DNA from: Amycolatopsis sp. 195334CR
GTDB lineage: Bacteria > Actinomycetota > Actinomycetes > Mycobacteriales > Pseudonocardiaceae
NCBI RefSeq assembly: GCF_017309385.1
Contig: NZ_JAFJMJ010000001.1
Location: 930,001 to 994,000 of the forward strand
Length of the DNA: 64,000 bases
Direction of reading: 5' to 3'
Shown: in pieces, positions 52,964-64,000 of the stretch
How positions within the stretch are numbered: the stretch's first letter is position 1
Layout of the letters: every line of letters begins with the position of its first letter
Notes under the pieces: model-generated
What the model was told of the DNA's origin: nothing
The model's database searches: none
The model's input: only the letters and a program-made list of their open reading frames with translations
Made by a program: the position numbers and the translations under genes

Positions 52964-54093
52964 CTTCGGACTCCGCGTCGCCACACTGCCCACGTCAGCG
53001 GCACCCCAGGCCGATAAGCCAAGTGCGTCACCGAAGGCGCGTCCAGCACGTGCAGATCCGCCCGCGCCCCCTCCCGCACATACCCCACATCGTCCCGGAG
53101 CAAGGCGCGTGCCCCACCAGCCGTCGCGGCCCAGACGGCTTCGTCGATCGAGAGGCCCATCTGCAGCACAGCCGTAGCCACGCAGAAAGCCATCGAAGTC
53201 GTGTACGAGCTTCCCGGGTTCGCATTGCTCGCCAACGCGATCACCGCACCGGCATCAAGCAACCGCCGAGCCGGGGCCAGCGGCTGCCGCGTGGACAAAT
53301 CGCAGGCGGGCAACAACGTCGCCACCGTCGACGACCCCGCCAAAGCGTCCACATCAGACGCCGACAAATACGTGCAGTGATCCACGCTCGCCGCCCCGTG
53401 CGACACCGCCAGCTGAACCCCGGGCCCCTCCCCCAGCTGGTTCCCGTGGACTCGCAGCCCCAGCCCCTTCGCAGCAGCCGCCATCAACACCCGGCCCGTC
53501 TGCTCCTCGTCAAAAGCGCCGGTCTCGCAGAACACGTCCGCCCACCGCACGTGCGGCGCCACCGCGTCCAGCATCGGCCCGCACACCAAGTCCACATAGG
53601 ACTCCGCATCCGCGCCCGGCGGCACCAGGTGCGCCCCCAGGAAGGTCACCTCGTCCGCCACGGCACCGGCCAGCCGAGCCGAGCGCTCCTCGTCCTCGAC
53701 GCTCAGCCCGTACCCCGTCTTCGTCTCCAAACAGGTCGTGCCCTGCCGAGCCGCCTCGTCGGCGTGCCGCGCCAGGTTCGCCGCCAGGTCAGCATCCGAA
53801 GCCGCCCGCGTCGCCTCCACCGTGACCGCGATTCCGCCCGCGCTGTAAGCCTTCCCGGCCATCCGCGCCTCGAACTCGGCGGTCCGGTCACCGGCGAAGA
53901 CCAGGTGCGTGTGGCTGTCCACCCACCCCGGCAGCACCGCGCGGCCACCGACGTCGACCCGTGAATCGGCCTCGGGCGCACCCCGCCCGATCCACGCGAT
54001 CCGGTCGTCCTCGATCACCACCGAGACGTCCCGCTGCTTCTCACCGGTGTTGGTGGTCAGCTCGGAAATGCCGGTGATCAGTGTGCTCGCCAC
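52948..54093 (-). CDS. hutI: Imidazolonepropionase
   Basis: 381 residues, amidohydrolase fold. Metal site VDSHTHLVFAGDR, with later His in LRVHGNQLGEGP and ASVDHCTYLS and Asp/Asn in ALASNANPGSS. It hydrolyses imidazolone-5-propionate to N-formimino-L-glutamate, the third step of histidine degradation. It is last in the operon hutH-hutU-M20-hutF-hutI and overlaps hutF by 16 bases. Confidence 0.93.
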   Translation of the reverse strand: MASTLITGISELTTNTGEKQRDVSVVIEDDRIAWIGRGAPEADSRVDVGGRAVLPGWVDSHTHLVFAGDRTAEFEARMAGKAYSAGGIAVTVEATRAASDADLAANLARHADEAARQGTTCLETKTGYGLSVEDEERSARLAGAVADEVTFLGAHLVPPGADAESYVDLVCGPMLDAVAPHVRWADVFCETGAFDEEQTGRVLMAAAAKGLGLRVHGNQLGEGPGVQLAVSHGAASVDHCTYLSASDVDALAGSSTVATLLPACDLSTRQPLAPARRLLDAGAVIALASNANPGSSYTTSMAFCVATAVLQMGLSIDEAVWAATAGGARALLRDDVGYVREGARADLHVLDAPSVTHLAYRPGVPLTWAVWRRGVRSQASR

Positions 54094-55385
54094 AGGTTTC
54101 CCATCTCCTCAGCCAGTTCCGCCTCGGGCCGCTCGATCAACTGGTGCGCCCGCGCGCGCACCACAAACCGACCGCCCACCACCACCTCCGTGACGTCCGG
54201 CGCCGACGCGGCGAACCACACGCCCGACGGCTCGCACCCCGCGGTCCGCACCGAACCCAGGTCCACCGTGACGAAGTCCGCCGCCGCACCCGGTACCAGC
54301 CGACCACATTCGTCCCAGCCGATGGCGGCGTGATCGGTGGCCGCGTCCAGCAGTTCGTCCACAGTGAACCGACCGCGGGCTTCCGCGCGCAACCGGTCGT
54401 TCAGTTCCAGCGCCCGGGTTTCCTCGAACGCGTCCACCACGGCGTGGCTGTCCGTGCCCAGGCTCAGCCGAACCCCGGCGTCGGCGAGTTCCCGCGCCGG
54501 CCCGATCCCGTCGCCGAGATCCCGTTCCGTGGTCGGGCAGAAGCACGCCCGCGTCCGCGTCCGGCCGAGCTGCCCGATGTCGGTGTCGGTCAGGTGCGTG
54601 GCGTGCACGGCGACCGTCGACTCCCCCAGCACCCCGGCGTCTCCGAGCAGGGCCGTCGGGGTTTTCCCGTGGTACGCCAGGCAGTCCTGGTTCTCCGCGC
54701 GTTGCTCGGACAGATGGACGTGCAGCGGCCGCTCCCCCGCCCACTCGGCCACCACCGGAAGCTGCGAAGCGGGTACCGCACGCACCGAATGCACCGCGGC
54801 CCCCACCCGGACGAACTCGCTCGGAGGCTGGAACGCCCCCGCTCGCACCGCCCAGCCATCGGCGTCACCGTCGCTGAACCGCACTTGGTGCGCACCCGGT
54901 TCGACCCCGAAACCCCCGGCGAGGTAGCAGGTGTCGAGCAGGGTCAGCCGGATTCCGGCGTCCACCGCGGCCCGTGCGAGCGCGTGGCTCATCGCGTTCG
55001 GGTCGGCGTAAGGCTTCCCGCCCGGCGCGTGATGCAGGTAGTGGAACTCACCGACACTGGTGAACCCGGCCAGCACCATCTCCGCGTAGACCCCGCGCGC
55101 CAGCCGGTAGTAGCTGTCCGGGTCCAACCGCTCGGCGAGCGCGTACATCCGCTCACGCCAGGTCCAGAACGTCCCGCGGTCGTGGTGCGTGCGGCCGCGC
55201 AGAGCCCGGTGGAAAGCGTGCGAATGCCCATTCGCCATACCCGGCACAGTAAGTCCGTTGAGGACCGTTCCGGCACGCGAAGAACCCGGGGTGACCGACT
55301 CGATCCGCCCGTCGGACACCTCCACCAGCACGTTCTCGGCCACCCCGTCCGGCAACCACGCCCGCTCGCACCAGAACGCCGTCAT
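54078..55385 (-). CDS. hutF: Formimidoylglutamate deiminase
   Basis: 435 residues, amidohydrolase superfamily. N-terminal metal motif GMANGHSHAFHRALRGR and RGTFWTWRERMYAL are typical of HutF; RPLHVHLSEQ and SLGTDSHAVVDAFEE supply the later metal and catalytic residues. It converts N-formimidoyl-L-glutamate to N-formyl-L-glutamate and ammonia. ATG 55385 overlaps the M20 stop (ATGA). Use of HutF implies the five-step route, which needs a deformylase. Confidence 0.93.
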   Translation of the reverse strand: MTAFWCERAWLPDGVAENVLVEVSDGRIESVTPGSSRAGTVLNGLTVPGMANGHSHAFHRALRGRTHHDRGTFWTWRERMYALAERLDPDSYYRLARGVYAEMVLAGFTSVGEFHYLHHAPGGKPYADPNAMSHALARAAVDAGIRLTLLDTCYLAGGFGVEPGAHQVRFSDGDADGWAVRAGAFQPPSEFVRVGAAVHSVRAVPASQLPVVAEWAGERPLHVHLSEQRAENQDCLAYHGKTPTALLGDAGVLGESTVAVHATHLTDTDIGQLGRTRTRACFCPTTERDLGDGIGPARELADAGVRLSLGTDSHAVVDAFEETRALELNDRLRAEARGRFTVDELLDAATDHAAIGWDECGRLVPGAAADFVTVDLGSVRTAGCEPSGVWFAASAPDVTEVVVGGRFVVRARAHQLIERPEAELAEEMGNLWRAH

Positions 55386-56577
55386 CGCGAAAGGTCCTCC
55401 AGCACGTCGGCCAGCGCCCGCGCGCCGTGGTCGACGTCCGCCGCCTCGGCGAACTCCTCCGGCGAATGGCTGATCCCGGTCGGGTTCCGCACGTAGAGCA
55501 TGCCGGACGGCACGTGCGGCGCCAGGATCGCCGCGTCGTGCCCGGCCCCGGTCGGCAACTCCGGAACCCCGCCCAGCACACCGGAAAGCCGGTCGCGCAG
55601 ACCACCGTCGAAGGCGACCGTGTCCGAATAGGACTCCTTCGACACGGTCACCGAGCAACCTTCCTCAGCAGCCGCTTCCCGTGCCGCACCGGCGATCTCC
55701 TCGACCAGCGACTCGGTCAACCCGGCGCCCGGCACCCGCGCGTCCAGCCACAGGTCCACAGTGGAGGCGATGACGTTCGTACCACCCGGCGTCGGCACCA
55801 ATCGGCCGACCGTGGCCCGCGCGTCCGGCACCCCGGAAGCGATCCGGCGCACCGCGGCGACGGCGGCCGCGGCCGGGAGCATCGGGTCACGGCGGTCGGT
55901 CAGCAACGTCGCGCCCGCGTGGTTTCCCTGACCACGGAAGGAGAACCGCCATCGGCCGTGCGCGATCACCGTGCTGCCGACGGCCACCGGCGAGTCCAGG
56001 TCGATCAGCCCGCGCCCCTGCTCGACGTGCAGTTCGAGGAACCGCCCGATCCGCGACAGCGCCTCCTGATCCGGCCCGAACCGCGACGGGTCATACCCCG
56101 CCCGCAACGCCGCGTCGGCCAGAGTCGTGCCGTCAGGGTCCCGCAGCGCCCGCGCCTTGTCCGGGTCGATCGATCCGGTGAGCAGCCGCGAGCCCAGGCA
56201 CGGCACGCCGAACCGGCCGCCCTCCTCCTCGGCGAACACCACCACGGCGAACGGCTTCCCCGGCGTGAACCCCTTGCGCTGCAAGATCCCGACGGCATCG
56301 AGTGCGCTGACCACCCCCAGGGGGCCATCGAACGCGCCGCCGCCGGGAACCGAGTCGAGATGGCTGCCGGTTACCGTCGCGTCCGGCCCCGGGGTGCCCC
56401 ACCAGGCCCAGATGTTGCCGTTGCGGTCGGTCTCCACGTCGAGCCCGAGCCAGCCCGCCTCCGCGGTGAACCACTCGCGCAGCTCGGCCTCGGCCGGGTC
56501 GAACGCGTGCCGCGAATACCCGCCACGCGCCCGGTCCCGGCCGACGTCCATGATCCGGTCGAGCAGCCCGGACGCGG

Positions 56578-56581
<4 letters not shown>
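55382..56581 (-). CDS. M20-family amidohydrolase (allantoate amidohydrolase-like)
   Basis: 399 residues. Metal and catalytic motifs of M20 hydrolases: [45 protein letters not shown], and H in [11 protein letters not shown]. Family members hydrolyse allantoate, N-carbamoyl amino acids or similar. It sits between hutU and hutF with overlaps on both sides, where the route needs N-formylglutamate deformylase. It may perform that step instead of a classical HutG, which is not seen here; this is inference. Confidence 0.85.
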
Positions 56582-58226
<1,645 letters not shown>

Positions 58227-58230
<4 letters not shown>

Positions 58231-59774
58231 CGGCTTCCCTCCAAGGTGGCGTTGATCGTCTCGGTGACAGCACCCGAGGCGATGAGTTCTTCGGTGGCGG
58301 CGATCTCCGGGGCCAGGTGGCGGTCCGGGCCGGGGCCGGGCACGCGGGTGCGCAGCAGATCGCGCACCGCGGCGGTGACCGGGGCCGGCTCCAGCGGAGA
58401 CCGGAAGTCCAGCGCGCGGGCGGCGGTCAGCAGTTCGACGGCCAGGACCGTCCGCAGGCCGTCGACCGCCTTGCGCAGCTTGCGGGCCGCGCTCCAGCCC
58501 ATCGAAACGTGGTCCTCCTGCATGGCGCTGCTCGGAATGGAGTCCACTGAGGACGGAACGGCCAGCCGCTTCAGCTCGCTGACCACGGCGGCCTGGGTGT
58601 ACTGGGCGATCATGTGCCCGGAGTCCACGCCGGGGTCGTGGGCGAGGAACGCGGGCAGCCCGTGCGAACGGGCCACATCGAGCATCCGGTCGGTGCGGCG
58701 CTCGGCGATGCTGGCCAGGTCGGCGACCGGGATGGCCAGGAAGTCGAGCACGTAGGCGACCGGCGCGCCGTGGAAGTTGCCGTTCGACTCGACCCGGCCG
58801 TCCGGCAGCACCACCGGGTTGTCCACAGCGGACGCCAGCTCGCGCTCGGCGACCAGTTCGACGTGGGTCAGCGTGTCACGGGCGGCGCCGTGCACCTGGG
58901 GCGCGCACCGCAGCGAGTAGGCGTCCTGCACGCGCGTGCAGTCCGGCCCGCGGTGGCTGGCCACGATGCCGGACCCGGCGAGCGCGGCGTGGATGCGACT
59001 CGCCGAAACGGCCTGCCCGGGGTGCGGGCGCAACGCCTGCAGATCGGCGGCGAACGGGCGGTCGGTGCCCAGCAGGGCCTCGATGCTCATCGCCGCGGTG
59101 ATGTCGGCGAGGTCGAACAGGCGGCGCAGGTCCGCGCAGGCCAGCAACAGCATGCCGAGCATGCCGTCGGTGCCGTTGGTCAGCGCGAGGCCTTCCTTCT
59201 CGGCCAGCACCACCGGCTCGATCCCGGCCGACGCAAGCGCTTGCGCCGCCGGAACGACCTGGCCGTCGTGCACCACTTCGCCCTCGCCCATCAGCGCCAG
59301 CGCGACCGCGGCCAGCGGCGCGAGGTCACCGGAGCAGCCGAGCGAGCCGTACTCCGGCACGACCGGGGTGATGCCCGCGTTGAGCAGGCGGGCGAGGGTG
59401 TCAGCGGTGGCCGGGCGGACGCCGGTGTACCCGCTGGCGAGGGTCCGCAGGCGCAACAGCATCAGCGCGCGCACGACCTCGGTCTCGACGGGCTGCCCGG
59501 CGCCGGCGGCGTGGGAGCGGATCAGCGAGCGTTGCAGCGCGACGCGGCTCTCGACCGGGATGTGCCGGACGGCGAGCGCGCCGAATCCGGTGGACACCCC
59601 GTAGGTGGGCTGGGTGGCTTCGGCCAGCGCGTCGATGTGCTGGCGGGCGGTGGCGAGGCTCTTCCGCGCGGACTCGGTCAGTTCGACCGCCGCGCGGCCG
59701 CGCGCGACCGCGACGACCTGCTCCGCCCGCAGCGGGTCCGCGCCCAGGTGCACAGTTTCCGGCATGCCTGCCAT
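58227..59774 (-). CDS. hutH: Histidine ammonia-lyase
   Basis: About 515 residues. The MIO-forming segment reads [14 protein letters not shown], with Cys-Ser-Gly in place of the more common Ala-Ser-Gly. [16 protein letters not shown] near the N-terminus supplies the catalytic Tyr loop, and QEDHVSMGW is the conserved C-terminal motif. It deaminates L-histidine to urocanate. ATG 59774 (MAGMPETV) or 59765 are both possible starts. First gene of the hut operon, divergent from the IclR regulator. Confidence 0.95.
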
Positions 59775-59820
59775 TGGACCCCGGCGCGCGGGCGGGCAAA
59801 ATCGGTGATCGAGTGGTTCC

Positions 59821-59836
59821 GTCTGGAATCCCAGAC
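59821..59836. promoter_or_regulatory. Palindrome in hutH-iclR promoter region
   Basis: GTCTGG-AATC-CCAGAC, 6-bp arms, lies between hutH (start 59774) and the IclR gene (start 59854). It is a good candidate site for the IclR regulator, which would control the hut operon and itself. Confidence 0.6.
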
Positions 59837-59853
59837 AGCAGGGAGGGGTGCGC

Positions 59854-60636
59854 ATGGGCACCAGTTCCGACGTCCCCGCGCTCCGGCGCGGCCTCGGCAT
59901 CCTGCGTGCGCTGGCCGAACGCCCCGGCCCGGTCTCGGCCGGCGCCATCGCGCGCGACCTCGGGCTGCCCCGGTCCACCACCTACCACCTGCTCGCCGAA
60001 CTGGTGGCCGCCGGTTTTGTCACACACCTGCCCGACGACCGGCGGTACGGGCTCGGCATCGCCGCCTTCGAACTCGGCTCCGCCTACCTGCGCCACGACC
60101 CGCTCGAACGCCTCGCCGCCCCGCTGCTGCGCAAGCTCGTCGACCGCGTCGAGCACAACGCGCACCTCGGCATCCTGCACGGCGGTGAGGCGCTGTACCT
60201 GATCAAGGAACGCCCGGCGCGGCCGGAAACCCTGGTCACCGACGTCGGCGTCCGGCTGCCGGCGCAGCTCACCGCCAGCGGGCGCGCGATGCTGGCGCAC
60301 CTGCCGACCGCGCACGTCCGCGCGTTGTTCCCGACGGCGGCGGCCTTCGTCCGGCGCACCGACCGCGGCCCGCGCACCCTCGCCGAGCTGCGCACCACGC
60401 TGAACGCCGAGCGCCGCCGCGGCTGGGCGGTCGAAGACGGGCACGTCACACCGGGGTTCGCCTCGGTGGCGCACCCCGTGTTCGACCACGGTCACCGCCC
60501 GCTCGCCGCGATCAGCGTGACCTTCCGGCACCTGTGCGACGCCCCGGCCGGTGCCTGTGGTCAGGACTGGCCGGGGATCGCCGAAGAGGTCGGGCGCACC
60601 GCCGCGGAACTCACCTCACGCATCGGCGGCGCGTGA
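59854..60636 (+). CDS. IclR-family regulator (probable hut regulator)
   Basis: 260 residues. An N-terminal winged helix (ALRRGLGILRALAERPGPVS, IARDLGLPRSTTYHLLAELV) and a C-terminal IclR effector domain (RLPAQLTASGRAMLAHLP, FASVAHPVFDHGHRPLAAIS) are clear. GGGAGGG eight bases before ATG 59854. Its divergent position next to hutH makes it the likely regulator of histidine degradation, perhaps sensing urocanate. Confidence 0.9.
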   Translation: MGTSSDVPALRRGLGILRALAERPGPVSAGAIARDLGLPRSTTYHLLAELVAAGFVTHLPDDRRYGLGIAAFELGSAYLRHDPLERLAAPLLRKLVDRVEHNAHLGILHGGEALYLIKERPARPETLVTDVGVRLPAQLTASGRAMLAHLPTAHVRALFPTAAAFVRRTDRGPRTLAELRTTLNAERRRGWAVEDGHVTPGFASVAHPVFDHGHRPLAAISVTFRHLCDAPAGACGQDWPGIAEEVGRTAAELTSRIGGA

Positions 60637-60641
60637 ACCAC

Positions 60642-60848
60642 CTAGTGTCGTCTGCCCGCCTCGGCCGGGATGCCGAGCATTTCGAGTAGTTCCGCGCATT
60701 CCCTCGCGTCGGAGGAGTGCTGCGCGACCGTGCGCGCGGCTCTGCCTTCCTGAACGTCGCGGTGGATCTTCTCCTCCGCCTTGACTCCGGCCAGGTAGCT
60801 CGTGTCGGCCGCCGGGTCGGTGACGCTGCCATGCCTTGCCCAGGTCAT
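60642..60848 (-). CDS. Small hypothetical protein
   Basis: 68 residues from ATG 60848 with GGAAGAAGG six bases upstream. Helical and charged (YLAGVKAEEKIHRDVQEGRA, ARECAELLEMLGIPAEAGRR). It converges with the IclR gene. No family recognised; the binding site and codon use argue that it is real. Confidence 0.5.
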   Translation of the reverse strand: MTWARHGSVTDPAADTSYLAGVKAEEKIHRDVQEGRAARTVAQHSSDARECAELLEMLGIPAEAGRRH

Positions 60849-60909
60849 CTGGCACCTTCTTCCGGCCACGCTCGATCGCGTGTCCCCCATCAGCATGACA
60901 TGAGCTTGA

Positions 60910-63417
60910 TCACGGAGCGACAGCGGCTTCGACCGGCCGCGCCCGCAGCGCGAACCACGCGGGCACCAGCGTGGCCAGCAGCGCCAGCGCCGCCGCTCCG
61001 CCGACCACCGCCAGCAGCACCCCGATCGGCCCGTCCGGCACCGGCGTGTCGCTGATCACCAAGCTGAACGGGACCAGCGAAGTCAGCGAGACGAATCCGC
61101 CCAGCACGATCCCGGCGACCGCGACCAGGGTGGCCTCCACCGCGGTCATCCGGAGCACCTGCCCGCGCGTCGAGCCGACCAGCCGCTGCAGCGCGAACTC
61201 GCGCCGCCGCTCGGCCGTGGCCAGCACCAGGGTGTTGACCAGGGAAATCACCGTGTAGCCGACGATCATCGCGACCAGCAGGTAGTTGATCACCGCGCCG
61301 ACGTCCTGCTGCTCGGCGTTCGCCGCGGTGACCGTCGCCCGGTCGGCGACCACCAGCCCCGGCTGGCCGAGCCCGGCCACCGCCGACGCGATGTCGGCAC
61401 CCGGTTCGGCCTTCACCAGGATCTGCGGCACGGTGCCCGCGTCGGTGTGCGGGGCGAGCAGCGCGGCGGGCACCAGGCCCACTTCGTAGCCCGCTCGTCC
61501 GCCGACCAATCCGGCGATGCGTACCTCGGTCGTGGCACCGTCCCCGAAACGGAGAGTGATCGTTTCGCCGACGGACTTGCCGACCGATTCGGCCAACGCG
61601 GCAGGCAGCGCGATGGTGTTGCCGCGCAGATCGCCGACGCTGCCCGAGGTGAACGGCACCGCCATCGTCTGCGCCGCGCCCTCGGCGGTGACGCCCTGCA
61701 GCGGCAGGCCTTCCTCGTCCTGCCAGCCGTCGTCGAAGTCGGTGACAAAGCCGGAGCTGGTGACCAGTGCGGACGCCCCGGCCACCCCCGGCCGCCCGGC
61801 GACCTCGTCGACCAGCGCCGGGTCGAACCCGCCGGTGGTCGACGCGAGCACCGAGTCGGCCCGCAGGTGCTCGCTGAACGCGCGCTCGCCGGCCGCGCTC
61901 TGCGTGGTCTGGAGGTAGATCATCGACAGCGCCATGCCGCTGGCCAGCATGATCGGGGTGATCGCGGCGGCCATCCTGATCCGGCGGTTCTTCGCGTTGA
62001 GCAGGGCGAGCCGCCCGCTGAGCCCGGTCAGCGCACGCAGCGGCCAGCCGAGCAGGGCGATGGCCAGCCGCGCGATGCCCGGCCCGAGCAGCGCCAGCGC
62101 GATCGCCCACAGCATCACCGTCGGCCCGGCGGTGCTCGCCGCGATCGGCCCGGTCATCACGGTGAAGGTGATGATCACCAGCGCGGTCCCGCCGCCCAGG
62201 CAGAGCAGCGCGATGATCAGCCGGGGCGCGCTCAGCCAGCGCCGCGGCACCGCCGACTCGGCCAGCGCCTCGGTCGGCCGTGCCCGCGCGGCCCGGCCAC
62301 CGGCGACGAACGCCGCGCCGAACGCGGTCAGCAAACCGGCCCCGGCCGCGCTCACCATCGGGATCCAGCCCTGGTGGAAGACCATCTGCTCGACCACCAC
62401 CCCGCGCTGGGCGAGCTGGTCGAAGAGGAAGCGCCCGAGCAGCTGCCCGGGGAAGTAGGCCAGCGCGGTGGCGAGGACGCCGACCACCATCGTCTCGCCG
62501 AGCACCATCCGCCGCAGTTGCCCCGGCGTGGTGCCGATGGCCCGCAGCAGCGCGAGTTCCCGCGCCCGCTGCTGCACGGACAGCCCCAGCGTGGAGGCGA
62601 CCACGAAGATCGCCACCGTGGTGGCCAGGCCGCCGAAGACCCCGGCGAGCGTGATCAGCCCGGTGCCGCCCTCTTCCGCCTTCGGGAACTCCGCGCGCCC
62701 GCGTTCGTCCCCGGTCAGCGCCACCGCGGACGCGCCGCTGATCGCTTTGTCGACCCGCTCGCGGAGCGCCTCCACGTCGGTACCCGGCGCGGCCAGCACG
62801 GCGATCGCGTCGACGGCCCCCGCCTTGCCCAGCAGGCGACCGGCTTCGGTGTCGGTGAAGAAGGCGGCGGGCGCACTGGTCGACCCGGTCACGGTGAACC
62901 GCTCGACCTTCCCGCGCACGGCCAGTTCGACCACGTCACCCGCCTGGCGACCGGCGTCGGCGGGCAGCACGACCTGCCCCGCCTTGGCCGGCGCACTGCC
63001 GGTGACCAGCGCGTTCCCGGCGATCACGGCGGAGCTCCAGCCGTGGCCGTCGAACTGGCGGCCGTGGTCGTGGACGGTGAAGGTGACGTCCGGCAGGGCG
63101 CGTTCGACGCCCTGGACCTGGTCGATCTTCGCGACCAGTCCGGCGTCGACGCGGACGCGTTCGGAGAGCACACCGGTGTCCGCGTCCCGGTCGCCGTCCT
63201 CGTCGGGCGTGGCTGACCTCGGCAGGTCGAACAGCTGGTCACCGGTGACCACGATCGGCGCGGCCGCCAGCCGCTCCGGTGGGACCGCGCTGCGGATCCC
63301 GGTCTCCATCAGGCCACCGCAGGCGAGCACGATGGCGGCGCCGAAGAACAACGCGATGAACGAGGCGGCGAACCCGCCCTTGCGGAAGCGCAGCATGCGC
63401 GTGGCGAGCCGGAACAT
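60910..63417 (-). CDS. FtsX/MacB-type ABC transporter permease
   Basis: 835 residues. It begins MFRLATRMLRFRKGGFAASF with a first membrane helix and a large periplasmic MacB-like domain (about residues 50-245). FtsX helices follow (LATTVAIFVVASTLGLSVQQ, with RARELALLRAIGTTPGQLRR), then a second extracytoplasmic/FtsX unit ending PAWFALRARPVEAAVAP. The duplicated FtsX layout is typical of actinobacterial exporters. Start and upstream stop overlap by one base (TGATG), so it is coupled to the ATPase. Substrate unknown. Confidence 0.9.
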   Translation of the reverse strand: MFRLATRMLRFRKGGFAASFIALFFGAAIVLACGGLMETGIRSAVPPERLAAAPIVVTGDQLFDLPRSATPDEDGDRDADTGVLSERVRVDAGLVAKIDQVQGVERALPDVTFTVHDHGRQFDGHGWSSAVIAGNALVTGSAPAKAGQVVLPADAGRQAGDVVELAVRGKVERFTVTGSTSAPAAFFTDTEAGRLLGKAGAVDAIAVLAAPGTDVEALRERVDKAISGASAVALTGDERGRAEFPKAEEGGTGLITLAGVFGGLATTVAIFVVASTLGLSVQQRARELALLRAIGTTPGQLRRMVLGETMVVGVLATALAYFPGQLLGRFLFDQLAQRGVVVEQMVFHQGWIPMVSAAGAGLLTAFGAAFVAGGRAARARPTEALAESAVPRRWLSAPRLIIALLCLGGGTALVIITFTVMTGPIAASTAGPTVMLWAIALALLGPGIARLAIALLGWPLRALTGLSGRLALLNAKNRRIRMAAAITPIMLASGMALSMIYLQTTQSAAGERAFSEHLRADSVLASTTGGFDPALVDEVAGRPGVAGASALVTSSGFVTDFDDGWQDEEGLPLQGVTAEGAAQTMAVPFTSGSVGDLRGNTIALPAALAESVGKSVGETITLRFGDGATTEVRIAGLVGGRAGYEVGLVPAALLAPHTDAGTVPQILVKAEPGADIASAVAGLGQPGLVVADRATVTAANAEQQDVGAVINYLLVAMIVGYTVISLVNTLVLATAERRREFALQRLVGSTRGQVLRMTAVEATLVAVAGIVLGGFVSLTSLVPFSLVISDTPVPDGPIGVLLAVVGGAAALALLATLVPAWFALRARPVEAAVAP

Positions 63418-64000
63418 CAGCCGTGCACCCCGGCCCCCGCCGCGGCGAACGCGCCGAGGTGCGTCATGCGCTCGGCGACCAGTTCGGCGGTCGGCTCGAA
63501 CAGCTCGTCGGCGACCCGGCCGTCGGCCAGGAAGATCACCCGGTCCGCGTGCGAGGCGGCGACCGGGTCGTGGGTGACCATCACCACGGTCTGGCCGGCG
63601 AACCGCACGGACTCCCGCAGCAGGCCGAGCACCTCCAGCGAGGTCTGCGTGTCCAGCGCACCGGTCGGCTCGTCGCCGAAGAGCACCGCGGGCCTGCTGA
63701 CCAGCGCCCTGGCGATCGCCACGCGCTGCTGCTGACCGCCGGACAGCTCACCCGGCAGGTGCTTGCGCCGGGACGCGAGCCCGACCCGCTCGATGATCGC
63801 GTCGACCGCCGCGCGGTTCGGCTTCTTGCCGGACAGGCGCAGCGGCAACGTCACGTTCTCCAGCACGTTCAGCGCGGGCAGCAGGTTGAAGGCCTGGAAC
63901 ACGAAGCCGACGCTCTCCCGGCGCAGGCGGGTCAGCGCCACCTCGTTCATCCCGCTGAGCTCGTGGCCGTCCAGCACCACCGAGCCGGAGGTCGGCCGGT
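63417..64000 (-). CDS. ABC transporter ATP-binding protein (partial, MacB/LolD-like)
   Basis: The C-terminal 194 residues are visible; the start lies beyond the right edge. GFVFQAFNLLPALNVLENV is the Q-loop of LolD/MacB ATPases, LSGGQQQRVAIARAL the signature, AVLFGDEPTGALD Walker B, and VMVTHDPVAASHADR the switch region. It powers the permease at 60910-63417. Confidence 0.92.
   Translation of the reverse strand, partial: RPTSGSVVLDGHELSGMNEVALTRLRRESVGFVFQAFNLLPALNVLENVTLPLRLSGKKPNRAAVDAIIERVGLASRRKHLPGELSGGQQQRVAIARALVSRPAVLFGDEPTGALDTQTSLEVLGLLRESVRFAGQTVVMVTHDPVAASHADRVIFLADGRVADELFEPTAELVAERMTHLGAFAAAGAGVHG

Noticed and set aside
61447..63216. 589-codon plus-strand frame
   Set aside because: Antisense to the FtsX-type permease; His/Arg/Gly-rich shadow.

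Overview
The window is high-GC actinobacterial DNA. GTG and TTG starts are common, genes overlap by 4 bases (ATGA/GTGA), and there are SARP/NB-ARC/TPR regulators and a histidine-utilisation (hut) cluster that uses HutF. The gene style suggests a Pseudonocardiales genome such as an Amycolatopsis-like strain; this is an inference from style, not a database match.

The window splits at a tRNA-Ala(GGC) gene at 38267-38339. Left of it (1-38.2 kb) is accessory DNA with loose gene spacing, gene remnants, an insertion sequence and many defence- or signalling-like genes. Right of it (38.4-64 kb) is tightly packed core-like chromosome. No integrase, replication or transfer gene is visible, so the limits of any integrated element are unknown.

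Accessory part, left to right. (a) 0.2-3.4 kb: operon of a radical SAM protein, a DEDDh exonuclease, a P-loop kinase-like protein with an apparent frameshift, and an aldo/keto reductase. (b) 3.65-5.7 kb: an ISL3-family element whose 3' end is duplicated in inverted orientation. (c) 5.8-9.8 kb: an AsnO/VioC-like Fe(II)/2-oxoglutarate oxygenase divergent from an XRE-type regulator, a small Cys-containing ORF and a secreted DUF2690 protein. (d) 9.95-13.7 kb: two kinase-like membrane proteins, a response regulator and an exported protein. (e) 13.9-20.7 kb: a P-loop NTPase, a DUF1883 protein, a Schlafen/AlbA_2 ATPase and fragments, resembling a defence island. (f) 21.4-26.8 kb: a sigma-factor-like protein with a membrane-anchored partner, two small secreted or hypothetical proteins and remnants. 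(g) 26.8-37.6 kb: three large STAND/NB-ARC proteins. Between the first two lies a compact candidate RiPP locus: small ORFs including a 19-residue peptide, then a ThiF/E1-like enzyme with an N-terminal PqqD-like recognition domain. Next to the second is a small helical protein whose C-terminal motif matches the N-terminal motif of that NB-ARC protein. This is the arrangement of NLR/amyloid-motif effector pairs.

Core part. A YbaB-like gene broken by an in-frame TGA, a DsbA-like protein, a glutamate-type solute-binding lipoprotein, the helicase HrpB and an ion-channel-like protein are followed by a BcrA-BcrC-BcrB-like ABC/PAP2 operon. Then come a TetR/FAD-monooxygenase divergent pair, a NarL-type two-component system, a glycosyltransferase, a dienelactone hydrolase, two coupled small genes, and the hut operon (hutH-hutU-M20 hydrolase-hutF-hutI) with a divergent IclR regulator. 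A MacB/FtsX-type ABC exporter runs off the right edge.
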